Part shown: piece by piece, positions 33,918-40,217 of the stretch
Layout of the letters: each line of letters begins with the position of its first letter
How positions within the stretch are numbered: the first letter of the stretch is position 1
DNA from: Clostridia bacterium
GTDB taxonomy: Bacteria; Bacillota; Clostridia; Christensenellales; CAG-138
Length of the DNA stretch: 40,217 nt
Direction: 5' to 3'
Assembly: GCA_017435905.1 (NCBI GenBank)
Contig: JAFSEB010000069.1
Coordinates: 1-40,217, forward strand
The notes under the pieces: model-generated
The model's database searches: none
What the model was told of the DNA's origin: nothing
What the model saw: only the letters and a program-made list of their open reading frames with translations
Translations under genes and position numbers: made by a program

Positions 33918-34901
33918 GTGAGTTTATCGCTTGAAGTCAAAAAATTTATCAATTCCGAACATACCGGTGAATATATCGAGATCGAACTGCCCGGTGAGAT
34001 CGAAGTGCCCCGTCCCCGTGTGAAGAAACCCAAGGCTGCGCCCGTCCCCGAAGGGGAAGAGGGCGCCGATGCCGCTCCCGAACCGGTGGATGACGGCCCC
34101 GAGGTGCAGCACGAGCGTGCACGCATCCACTACATCGAGGCCGGTACCGGCGAACCGCTGCTGCTCATCCACACCATCGGCCAGTCCTTCTACACCTGGC
34201 GCAAGGTCTTTAACCGCCTGAGCGAGCATTACCGTGTTATCGCACCGGATCTGTTCGGTCACGGCTATTCGGACAGGCCCATCACCTTCGGTTACTCCAT
34301 TGAGGAGCACACCGATGCGCTCCTGCGCTTCATGGATGCGCTGAACATCTCCTGCGCCCACATTGCGGCCTTCTCCATGGGCTCTGCCTATGCGCTGAAG
34401 CTGGCGATGGATCACCCGGAGCGTGTGGCGAGGATGGTGCTGCTTTCCCCCGGCGGCATCACGCCGGAAATGCCCCTCACCGTTCGCATGATCGACAGCC
34501 CCCTGCTGGGCTTTGCCGCCTGCCGCCTTTACGGGCTGAAGACCGTGGAAAAGCTGCTGCAGGAATCCGTGTTTGACCTTACCAACATCACCCAGGATGT
34601 GGTGCAGGAATACTACCGCCCTGCTTCCGACCCGGAAGGCCGCCGTGCCATCCGCCTTTCCCTGCAGAACTATGAGGACGAGGATATCGTGGCGAAGCTA
34701 CGCCAGCTGAATGCGGACACCCTCATCCTGATGGGCACGGAGGATAAGTGGCACACCGCAGAGACCTGCGAATTGTACCACTCCGCCATGCGCAGCGCCG
34801 GTTTTGCGGTGGTACGCAACGCAGGCCACCTGATGCACGAGGAGAAGCCCGACCGCTTTGTGGCGGCGCTGCTGGAGTTCATCCCCGTGGTGATGCCGTA
34901 A
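33918..34901 (+). CDS. Alpha/beta-fold hydrolase
   Basis: 327 residues. The first 60 form an acidic lead with a Pro/Ala/Glu-rich linker, then a standard alpha/beta hydrolase domain: LLLIHTIGQSFYTW (oxyanion region), VIAPDLFGHGYSDRP, nucleophile Ser in AAFSMGSAYALKLA, acid Asp in MGTEDKWH, and base His in NAGHLMHEEKPDRF. The nucleophile elbow begins with Ala-Phe-Ser rather than Gly-x-Ser, a known variant. It hydrolyses an unknown ester or C-C bond. The GTG at 33918 has AGGAGG 7 bases upstream. Single gene with its own promoter and terminator. Confidence 0.88.
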   Translation: MSLSLEVKKFINSEHTGEYIEIELPGEIEVPRPRVKKPKAAPVPEGEEGADAAPEPVDDGPEVQHERARIHYIEAGTGEPLLLIHTIGQSFYTWRKVFNRLSEHYRVIAPDLFGHGYSDRPITFGYSIEEHTDALLRFMDALNISCAHIAAFSMGSAYALKLAMDHPERVARMVLLSPGGITPEMPLTVRMIDSPLLGFAACRLYGLKTVEKLLQESVFDLTNITQDVVQEYYRPASDPEGRRAIRLSLQNYEDEDIVAKLRQLNADTLILMGTEDKWHTAETCELYHSAMRSAGFAVVRNAGHLMHEEKPDRFVAALLEFIPVVMP

Positions 34902-34916
34902 ATTCGCTTTCGCCTT

Positions 34917-34948
34917 CACCCCTGCGCAAATGCGTGGGGGTGTTTTTT
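34917..34948 (+). terminator. Terminator of the hydrolase gene
   Basis: CACCCC / GGGGTG with an inner CGC/GCG pair block, followed by TTTTTTGTTTTT. Confidence 0.75.
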
Positions 34949-34997
34949 GTTTTTGGCAAGGCAAGGAGCGCAAGGCGAAATCCCAACGGGGGAGCGT

Positions 34998-35074
34998 GGG
35001 GCGCACGTTTGCCCCTTCGGGGCAAACGGAGGCGCATGCGCCTTGGCTGCGGCGCAGCCGCAGCCGTGCGCCCC
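34998..35074 (+). repeat. Cloverleaf repeat, copy C
   Basis: A perfect ten-pair closing stem (GGGGCGCACG, 34998-35007, with CGTGCGCCCC, 35065-35074) encloses H1 GTTTGCCCC-TTC-GGGGCAAAC (35007-35027), a shorter H2 AGGCGCATGCGCCT (35030-35043), and the invariant H3 (35046-35064). The flank ACCGCCGCCGCAGC after it resembles copies A and B. It lies between two plus-strand genes. Confidence 0.75.
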
Positions 35075-35160
35075 GCGCCGCATTTCCTTACCGCCGCCGC
35101 AGCTTCCTTAACGTTTCATTAAAACTTCATGAGTTTCCCCCTTTTCCCCCTTCCCTGTGC

Positions 35161-35166
35161 TATGCT
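35161..35166 (+). promoter_or_regulatory. Possible extended -10 element of the small membrane-protein gene
   Basis: TGC-TATGCT at 35158-35166, 34 bases before the start, with no recognisable -35. Confidence 0.4.
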
Positions 35167-35199
35167 GTTCCCATCGAAGAAAACAAGGAGGTCAAAACA

Positions 35200-35406
35200 A
35201 TGCTTCGTGTCCTGTTCTGGCCCTTCAAAATGCTCTGGAGCTTTGTGGGGGTCGTCTTTCTTGCCATCGGCAAGCTCATGAGCCTGCTGCTGGGTCTCCT
35301 CATCACGGTGATCGGTGCGGTGCTTTGTGCCACCCTCGTGGGCGCCATCGTGGGCATCCCCCTCGTCATCCTCGGCGTCACGATGATGGTCAGGTCGCTG
35401 TTTTAA
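35200..35406 (+). CDS. Small membrane protein (68 residues)
   Basis: No family recognised. Nearly all hydrophobic with two or three membrane helices (about 5-30, 32-65), glycine- and valine-rich, with a basic N-terminus. AAGGAGG lies 8 bases before the ATG, a strong signal that it is real. It stands alone between cloverleaf copy C and a terminator. Similar short membrane proteins in Clostridia are of unknown function. Confidence 0.75.
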   Translation: MLRVLFWPFKMLWSFVGVVFLAIGKLMSLLLGLLITVIGAVLCATLVGAIVGIPLVILGVTMMVRSLF

Positions 35407-35432
35407 GGGTACATATAATAGGAAGAGATACA

Positions 35433-35460
35433 AAAAGGCAGAGCCGGCGCTCTGCCTTTT
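35433..35460. terminator. Bidirectional terminator
   Basis: AAAAGGCAGAG / CTCTGCCTTTT with a six-base loop. It serves the plus-strand small membrane protein and the minus-strand transporter genes. Confidence 0.85.
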
Positions 35461-35473
35461 CTTCGTATTATAT

Positions 35474-36034
35474 TTATCCGAACAGCAGCCCCAGCGCAAG
35501 ACCGCCGGCGCCGCAAAGGCTCATGACGAGGATGGGGTTCGGCTTCCACTGGCGCAGGGCGAAAAATGCCGCCGCAAACAGAAGGATGCCGATATAGTTG
35601 AGGTTTTCCGCAGCAATGCCGCCGCCCGAAAACGCCACCAGCTTCAGAATGGAAAGCCCTGCCCCTGCGATCAGCGCCACCACCGCCGGGCGGAAGCTTG
35701 CAAGGATGCTCTGCAGCAGGGAAAGCGTCTTGTAGCGGTAATACACGAACGCCAGCAGCGATACGATGAACAGCGAGGGGAAGATGCTGCCGAAGGTGGC
35801 CGCCAGCGCACCGCCCACGCCTGCAATGCGCACGCCCACAAAGGTCGCCGCATTGATCACAATGGGGCCGGGGGTCATTTCCGCAATGGTCACAAGGTCG
35901 GTAAACTCGCTCATGGTGAGCCATGCGTTTTCCGTGACCACACGGCTTTGGATGAGGGGCATGGCAGCATAGCCGCCGCCGATGGAGAAAAGCCCCACCT
36001 GCAGAAAGTTCCAGAAAAGATACAGGTAGATCAT
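35474..36034 (-). CDS. Chromate-transporter-family protein, half-size subunit 2
   Basis: 186 residues, one CHR domain with about six membrane segments. Signature blocks are FSIGGGYAAMPLIQ and AEMTPGPIVINAATFVGVRIAGVGGA. Half-size CHR proteins come in pairs that together form the transporter; ChrA exports chromate, but many pairs in anaerobes have unknown substrates. Its ATG overlaps the stop of subunit 1 by four bases (ATGA), so equal production is likely. Confidence 0.9.
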   Translation of the reverse strand: MIYLYLFWNFLQVGLFSIGGGYAAMPLIQSRVVTENAWLTMSEFTDLVTIAEMTPGPIVINAATFVGVRIAGVGGALAATFGSIFPSLFIVSLLAFVYYRYKTLSLLQSILASFRPAVVALIAGAGLSILKLVAFSGGGIAAENLNYIGILLFAAAFFALRQWKPNPILVMSLCGAGGLALGLLFG

Positions 36035-36609
36035 TTTTCCACCCCCTTAGGCTTTAAAAGCGTTGCACGCAGCACGCCGATCAGCCCTGCGATCAGAATG
36101 ATGAACACCACGTTCACCTTGAAGAAGAAGGTGGCCGCAAAAGCGCCCAGCACGATGAAAAGGTCGATGAGGGACTTGCGCTCAGCCACCTTTTTGCCAA
36201 GGTTGCATACCACATCAAGGATCACCGCCGCCACGCCTGCCTGCATGCCTTTGAGCACGAGGGCAACGTATTTGTTGGCTGCAAAGGCCGCATAGAAAAG
36301 GGAGATCACAAGAATGATGATCACCGGCGGAATGACGGTGCCAAGCACCGCCAACGCCGCACCCGGCACGCCGCCCACACGCCAGCCCACAAGGATGGCC
36401 GCATTCACGGCGATGGCGCCGGGGGATGTCTGGGCAAGGGCGGTCAGATCCAGCATCTCCTTGTCATCGATCCAATGAAATTCGTCCACATATTTGCGCT
36501 TCATGAAGGTGATGATCACAAAGCCGCCGCCAAAGGTAAAGGCGCTGATGTAAAGGGATGTCACAAACAGCTTCCACAGCTTTTGTGCCCTTGTAAGTTC
36601 CTGTCCCAT
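36031..36609 (-). CDS. Chromate-transporter-family protein, half-size subunit 1
   Basis: 192 residues, one CHR domain. Signature blocks are FTFGGGFVIITFM and ALAQTSPGAIAVNAAILVGWRVGGVPGA. AAAGGAG precedes the ATG at 36609; a start 18 bases upstream is less well placed. Together with the overlapping subunit 2 it forms a two-protein membrane transporter. Promoter at 36638-36666. Confidence 0.9.
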   Translation of the reverse strand: MGQELTRAQKLWKLFVTSLYISAFTFGGGFVIITFMKRKYVDEFHWIDDKEMLDLTALAQTSPGAIAVNAAILVGWRVGGVPGAALAVLGTVIPPVIIILVISLFYAAFAANKYVALVLKGMQAGVAAVILDVVCNLGKKVAERKSLIDLFIVLGAFAATFFFKVNVVFIILIAGLIGVLRATLLKPKGVEK

Positions 36610-36637
36610 TTCTTCTCCTTTCATTCTCAATGGTCTC

Positions 36638-36666
36638 AGTATACTATCGAACGCCTTCTTTGGGAA
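36638..36666 (-). promoter_or_regulatory. Promoter of the chromate-type transporter pair
   Basis: Minus-strand -35 TTCCCA (36661-36666), 17 bases, -10 TATACT (36638-36643), about 30 bases before the start. Confidence 0.55.
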
Positions 36667-36698
36667 ATAACAAGTTTTTTGCGTTGCGGCTTTTGAAA

Positions 36699-37403
36699 TC
36701 ACATCGGCTTTGATGCACTTTCCTGCCGCCGCTGCATCCGCCGCCAGCAAAGGAAGCCGTAAAGGTCGTTCACAAGGAACATCACAAAGCAGATGACCAC
36801 CGACACATAGCTTTGTTCGCTTTGCGCTGCGATCACCCACAGGGCGATGAGCACCACATCGTTCATCGCATACACAAGGGCGAAATAGGGGCTCCGCCGC
36901 CACGTCAGGTACACCGCCGCAAAGCTCGTTGCCACGGAAAGGGTACTGAGGGCAAGGCTTGCGGTATTGAAAAACCGCAGCACGAAGTAAAATACCGCCG
37001 TCACCGCCGCCGTCAGAAGCAGCATGAACGCAGTCTCCTTCCTGCTGAGCCGTGCCGCCGCCACCTCTGCTTTATTGCCCTTGAAGGGGTGGCGCAGCCA
37101 TGCAATGAGCGCCGCCAGCGCCATGGGGCCCGTCATGCCAAGGTAGGTGATCATTTCCCCGTAATAGGCAAAGCCCCATGAGATGATGCCGTACAGGATG
37201 CTGAATACCACCATCAGCGCCTGCCCGATGGGGTTGCCCTTTGCATTAAAGATGAGGGATGTGACCCCAATGAGGGATGCGGCGGCGCTGAGCACGCCCT
37301 GCCCCCTGAAAAGCACAAAGGCAATGAGGATGACCGCTGCGCTGCCGCCCCACAAAACAATCTCGCCCTTTGTGAAATAAGGCTGTTTTTGCTCCCGTTT
37401 CAT
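36699..37403 (-). CDS. pnuC: PnuC-family vitamin transporter (probably nicotinamide riboside)
   Basis: 234 residues with about seven membrane helices, typical PnuC size. Recognised blocks are SLIGVTSLIFNAKGNPIGQALMVVFSILYGIISW in the first half and MNDVVLIALWVI with CFVMFLVNDLYGFLCW at the end. PnuC proteins bring in nicotinamide riboside by facilitated diffusion; relatives carry riboflavin or thiamine. GGAGG lies upstream of the ATG. A long structured leader (37404-37518) precedes it; I see no thiamine-type riboswitch motif there, so nicotinamide riboside is the best guess. Confidence 0.85.
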   Translation of the reverse strand: MKREQKQPYFTKGEIVLWGGSAAVILIAFVLFRGQGVLSAAASLIGVTSLIFNAKGNPIGQALMVVFSILYGIISWGFAYYGEMITYLGMTGPMALAALIAWLRHPFKGNKAEVAAARLSRKETAFMLLLTAAVTAVFYFVLRFFNTASLALSTLSVATSFAAVYLTWRRSPYFALVYAMNDVVLIALWVIAAQSEQSYVSVVICFVMFLVNDLYGFLCWRRMQRRQESASKPM

Positions 37404-37518
37404 TCCGTTTCCTCCAAAAAATAAGCACCCGTATGCACATCTTCAAAGACCTAACGATGTACAAACGAATGCCGCTGCATTCGCTGCCCGGTGGCAGCAG
37501 AGTGTATGCTGTTGAACG
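37404..37518 (-). promoter_or_regulatory. Structured leader of pnuC, candidate riboswitch
   Basis: About 115 bases from the predicted transcript start to the ATG. Three hairpins are seen on the minus strand: GCTGCC/GGCAGC, GAATGC-AGCG-GCATTC, and GTACATC/GATGTGC with a 14-base loop. The leader's 5' end (TTCCGTT) is complementary to AACGGAA around the start codon, which would let the fold hide translation start. No known class was recognised with certainty. Confidence 0.4.
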
Positions 37519-37524
37519 GAAACA

Positions 37525-37553
37525 AGTATACCACAGCCGATTCCCCGCGGCAA
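37525..37553 (-). promoter_or_regulatory. Promoter of pnuC
   Basis: Minus-strand -35 TTGCCG (37548-37553), 17 bases, -10 TATACT (37525-37530), with an extended TGG before the -10. Confidence 0.7.
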
Positions 37554-37556
37554 GCA

Positions 37557-37583
37557 AAAAGGAACGGGAGACCCGTTCCTTTT
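37557..37583. terminator. Terminator of the dockerin-protein gene
   Basis: AAAAGGAACGGG-AGA-CCCGTTCCTTTT, a perfect 12-pair stem with T residues on both strands, 18 bases past the stop of the minus-strand gene. Confidence 0.85.
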
Positions 37584-37600
37584 ATGATGCATCTGTTTTT

Positions 37601-38812
37601 TTATTCCGCCTTTGCCGCTGCCGAGATGAGCACCGCATCCGCTGCGGTCAAAGCGCCGTCGCCGTTCACATCCGCCTTCTCAAAGGCTGTGCCCGTCAGC
37701 GTTTTGAGGGATGCCGCATGCTTTGCCACAAGGATCGCATCAAGCACGGTGATGCTGCCGTCCTCATCCGCATCGCCCATCAGCCGCCCCACCCATGTGA
37801 TGGTGCCGCCGTACTGCTGGCGATCATCCGCCGTCCAGTCCCTGCTGCTGTCATAATAGGCAGTGGCGGTTATGCCCTTGAAGGCATCCGTACCGATGGC
37901 AGGCGCATCGCCAAGGAAGGTGAGGGTCGTCACGCCGCTGCCGTCAAAGCCATATGAGCCGATGCTTGATACAGCTTCCGGGAAGGTGACGGAAGTAAGG
38001 CTGCTGCAGCCCGAGAACACATAGTTGCCGATGGCGCTCAGCGTGGAAGGCAGGCTGACGCTTTCAAGTTCTGCGCAGTCCATCAGCGCATAGTGGGCGA
38101 TCGTTGTAACGCCCTCGGGGATCACCACGCTTTCAAGGGAGCCGATGTACTTGAAGGCACCCTCCGCAATGGTGTCCGCCCATGCAAATTCGTAATCGTA
38201 GCCGCCGCCGATAGGGCCTGCGGTCTTGATGAGGGAATTAGACTGAAATACATACGTCCAAAGTGCCGTGACGCTGGCGGGCATGGTGATGCTTGCCAGG
38301 TTGGTGCAGCCCTGAAAGCCCTTCTCTAGGGAAGTGATGCCCTCTTCCACCACCACGGCGGTAACAAGCAGCTTATAACTGACGCCGTTAACGGTAGAAA
38401 GCCACGGCGCACTTGTCACGCTGCCCTTGCCGGAAATGACGAGCTTGCCGTCGCCGTAAAGGGTATAGGTCGCCTGCGTGCCGCAGCTGCCGGTGGTCAC
38501 AATGGTCTCGCTGCCCGAAAGATAAGTTGGTACCGCACCCACCGCCATGGAGGGCGCAGGGGTCGGTTCGCCTTCCGCCTCGGGCGCAGGCGTTTCCGAC
38601 ACTTCGGGGGAAGGCGTCACATCCTGTTCCATATTAGGCACTTCCTCCGCTTCAGGGGTAGGAGTGGGTTCCGCCGCAGGTGTGGGCGTCACTTCCGCCT
38701 CAGGGGCAGGAGCAGGCGTAGTTTCCGGCATATCCCCTTCTGAAAACGCAGCGGAATGGATGCCGAACGTCATAGCGGCAGCAAGGATGAGGGCGGCAAT
38801 GCGTCGTTTCAT
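37601..38812 (-). CDS. Secreted leucine-rich-repeat (BspA-like) protein with C-terminal dockerin
   Basis: 403 residues. A signal peptide (about 1-24) is followed by a Pro/Thr/Glu-rich spacer (about 25-88), LRR_5/BspA-type repeats (about 100-330; for example IGSLESVVIPEGVTTIAHYALMDCAELESV in successive 23-residue steps), and a type I dockerin (about 345-403) with two calcium loops, GDADEDGSITVLDAI and DVNGDGALTAADAV. The LRR part probably binds surface or host ligands, and the dockerin would dock to a cohesin on a scaffold or the cell. No cohesin is in the window. AAGGAG lies before the ATG. Single gene with its own promoter and terminator. Confidence 0.9.
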   Translation of the reverse strand: MKRRIAALILAAAMTFGIHSAAFSEGDMPETTPAPAPEAEVTPTPAAEPTPTPEAEEVPNMEQDVTPSPEVSETPAPEAEGEPTPAPSMAVGAVPTYLSGSETIVTTGSCGTQATYTLYGDGKLVISGKGSVTSAPWLSTVNGVSYKLLVTAVVVEEGITSLEKGFQGCTNLASITMPASVTALWTYVFQSNSLIKTAGPIGGGYDYEFAWADTIAEGAFKYIGSLESVVIPEGVTTIAHYALMDCAELESVSLPSTLSAIGNYVFSGCSSLTSVTFPEAVSSIGSYGFDGSGVTTLTFLGDAPAIGTDAFKGITATAYYDSSRDWTADDRQQYGGTITWVGRLMGDADEDGSITVLDAILVAKHAASLKTLTGTAFEKADVNGDGALTAADAVLISAAAKAE

Positions 38813-38873
38813 AAAAAGCTCCTTCACGGGCAATGTTGCAAAATACATGTGTGCGCATAAAAACGCAATATAT

Positions 38874-38902
38874 ATTGTAGCAAAAAGGGGGTGGTCTTTC
38901 AA
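38874..38902 (-). promoter_or_regulatory. Promoter of the dockerin-protein gene
   Basis: Minus-strand -35 TTGAAA (38897-38902), 17 bases, -10 TACAAT (38874-38879), about 60 bases before the start. Confidence 0.7.
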
Positions 38903-39062
38903 TCATCGCCGCCAAATATGCCGTGTATAGCAGGTTGACGTTTTGGGGTAATTGTAAAGCAAAGGAAGCGAGGGATTTGGGGGGAGGCGGCGCTTATTCC
39001 GGTTGGTGCTGCCTTTTAACAGTTGGAGCGCATTCATATACAATGCGGTCAAGGCGCCGGTG

Positions 39063-39395
39063 CTATGGTTCATACCGATGCTTTTTTAAAATCCCTGCGA
39101 GCCTTGAAGCAGTAATCCCCTTTTTCGATCCGCAATCATGCTCTTTTTTCGGTATAGCATTGCATATTTCTTTAAGAACTGTCAAAGTATTCTTGACGTT
39201 GGCAGGATAATCTGATAACTTGTTTACATAACCGAGTACTTCTTCGGCACCAGGCTCATCATCGAATGAGCTTCGCAGTTCTCTGCGATATACAGGTTTT
39301 CCTGTGCAGAGCGCTTGGCCCTCTGGGAAAGTGAAGACGAAGAAGAATCGGTTTTTCTTTTTTGGAAAAAACATATCTGCTCTTATTACTCCCAT
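39063..39395 (-). CDS. Hypothetical protein (110 residues), mobile-region type
   Basis: No family recognised. The C-terminal half is helical and basic (KNTLTVLKEICNAI, then SKKGITASRLAGILKKH), resembling in style a small DNA-binding module of plasmid or phage proteins, but this is only an impression. The ATG at 39395 overlaps the end of the frameshifted gene upstream (stop codon of that frame just inside) with AGGGG nearby, so both may once have been an operon. The continuous frame and plausible composition support a real gene, perhaps no longer expressed. Confidence 0.5.
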   Translation of the reverse strand: MGVIRADMFFPKKKNRFFFVFTFPEGQALCTGKPVYRRELRSSFDDEPGAEEVLGYVNKLSDYPANVKNTLTVLKEICNAIPKKEHDCGSKKGITASRLAGILKKHRYEP

Positions 39396-39648
39396 TCCAC
39401 TGCCCCTTCCAGTGCAGCCTCAAATACCTCTGCAATGGCAGCAAGGGTATCACGGTCCTTGCGCAGCAATATGTCCTTGCCATTTCCGTGATATCGTCTG
39501 TGGTGTTAAAGACGATTCAGTCTTCTATATTGACATCTTTCATTGGCTGTGGCATATTATTTACAGAAGATGTTCTAAGGGATTGAAACTTCGGGGTTCC
39601 TCCGTATGAGTTCATTATGTCCTTGGTAACATCTTTATTTTTAGTCAT
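39393..39648 (-). pseudogene. Broken hypothetical gene with stop and frameshift
   Basis: From the ATG at 39648 a 43-residue frame (MTKNKDVTKDIMNSYGGT...) ends at a TGA (39517-39519). Read-through in the same frame gives IVFNTTDDITEM. The sequence then makes sense only in a neighbouring frame (GKDILLRKDRDTLAAIAEVF...), which ends near the start of the next gene. One nonsense change and one single-base frameshift explain this. Family unknown. AAGG lies just before the ATG. Confidence 0.45.
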
Positions 39649-39704
39649 AACCTTAAACATTTTCCACTTTTATCATCTATATAGAAACTTCTATATCGGT
39701 ACAT

Positions 39705-40022
39705 CCACCGTGGGGGACACGGTGGAAGTCATGTCTGCGGACAAAGCCCGGCAGCTACCTATCTTTGCTGTTATCATACAGTACAGCCCCGGCTCAGGTG
39801 CTGTGGTCACATTACCTTCGTCACAACCCGGGGCGGCCGGCAAGCGTCCGCTGTGGTTGCACAGCACGAAAGTTCTGCATTATTCATGCTTTCCGATCGC
39901 ATAGGATGTTCAAGCCGGGAGACGGCTTGAACGGCCTGTCTGCGGACAGGTCTCGCTCCTCCTGCCACAGGCAGCGCTCAGCTCCGCTGAGTCTTCAGCC
40001 AAGGCGTAAACGCCTCGGCTGA
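39705..40022 (+). ncRNA. Dense hairpin array, candidate HEARO/omega-RNA-like element
   Basis: At least six hairpins follow one another: CCACCGTG/CACGGTGG (39705-39725), GTTCAAGCC/GGCTTGAAC (39908-39932), CCTGTC-TGCG-GACAGG (39935-39950), CTGCC-ACA-GGCAG (39962-39974), CTCAGC-TCC-GCTGAG (39977-39991) and TCAGCC-A-AGGCG/CGCCT-C-GGCTGA (39995-40022). The middle part has ACGAAAGTTCTGCATTATTC, then CATAGGATG before the long hairpin. The order of elements reminds me of HEARO RNAs, the guide RNAs of IscB nucleases, but no iscB gene is present; an IS3 element begins 55 bases downstream. Identity is a hypothesis from memory. Confidence 0.4.
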
Positions 40023-40077
40023 GACATGCCCGGAAAGACAATTAACTGGGAAATACACAAAAGAAAACACCCTGCAA

Positions 40078-40217
40078 TGAAGTGACCCCAAAAAGTTAGA
40101 CAATATTATCAAAAAATGTTTAAGCAGCCGAAAGGGCTTGCTGTCTGTGAATCGCAGGCGGCAAGCCCTTGAGTTTTGCCTTAATGCGACGGTTGTTATA
40201 ATAATCCAGATATTCAA
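40078..40217 (-). mobile_element. IS3-family insertion sequence, right part only
   Basis: The terminal repeat begins TGAAGTGACCCC at 40078 and continues AAAAAGTTAGACAA, the usual end of many IS3-family elements. It is followed by the transposase 3' end on the minus strand. The rest lies beyond the window. Confidence 0.75.
40120..40217 (-). CDS. IS3-family transposase (OrfB), C-terminal fragment
   Basis: The last 31 residues are visible: EYLDYYNNRRIKAKLKGLPP followed by AIHRQQALSAA and a TAA stop (40120-40122). The YxxYYNxxRIxxKLKG(L/M)xP pattern is the C-terminal hallmark of IS3/IS150-group integrase-type transposases (DDE fold). The gene is cut by the window edge, so completeness is unknown. 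Confidence 0.85.
   Translation of the reverse strand, partial: EYLDYYNNRRIKAKLKGLPPAIHRQQALSAA

Noticed and set aside
37404..37518. Thiamine or FMN riboswitch in the pnuC leader
   Set aside because: The conserved CTGAGA and related blocks of the thiamine class and the multi-stem FMN core are not present.

Overview
The window looks like the chromosome of a GC-rich, anaerobic Firmicutes bacterium (class Clostridia, gut type). This rests on strong AGGAGG-type ribosome sites, many sigma-A promoters of TTGACA-17-TATAAT form, and the gene set: dockerin protein, CotH/VTC/DUF4956 cluster, M42 peptidases, MATE pumps and a CD0519/CD1768-like membrane protein. Genes are tightly packed, with many 1-16 base overlaps. 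Species cannot be named from this sequence alone.

Layout. 1-8916: metabolic genes, namely an FMN-binding glutamate-synthase-like oxidoreductase, a MalY/PatB aminotransferase, a PlsC-type acyltransferase with a zinc ribbon, a LysR regulator divergent from a membrane protein, and a two-gene unit of nitrilase-family amidase plus branched-chain aminotransferase. 8939-10124: an AT-rich orphan gene and a MITE-like inverted repeat, bracketed by 13-base inverted repeats. 10142-11581: GltS-type glutamate symporter. 11841-12352: tRNA-Ala(CGC) followed by two tandem copies of a structured repeat that carries an inverted copy of the tRNA tail. 12442-15307: two MATE pumps.

15519-25523 is a run of ten minus-strand genes and probably one long transcript: EamA permease, N-acetylmuramoyl-L-alanine amidase, M19 dipeptidase, four tandem M42 aminopeptidases, Xaa-Pro aminopeptidase, GNAT acetyltransferase and a second EamA permease. 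Together they could strip peptides from cell-wall fragments and reduce them to free amino acids. The nearby amidase/aminotransferase pair, MalY-like enzyme and GltS permease fit an amino-acid-using lifestyle.

25670-38812: nucleoside phosphorylase; a small divergent pair (75-residue protein and XRE regulator); an operon of CotH kinase, VTC polyphosphate polymerase, DUF4956 and ABC exporter; an alpha/beta hydrolase; a small membrane protein; a split chromate-type transporter; PnuC with a long structured leader; and a secreted leucine-rich-repeat protein with a dockerin. 39063-40217 is decayed, mobile DNA: one small gene, one frameshifted gene, a dense hairpin array that resembles a HEARO/omega-RNA, and the end of an IS3-family element cut by the window edge.

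The most unusual content is non-coding. Three intergenic copies (15347, 26620, 34998) of a cloverleaf-shaped repeat share one invariant hairpin, while the closing stem and the other two hairpins differ in sequence but keep their pairing. The two repeat units after the tRNA show the same kind of compensatory change. Both families look like structured DNA or RNA under selection for shape, and neither matches an element I can name.
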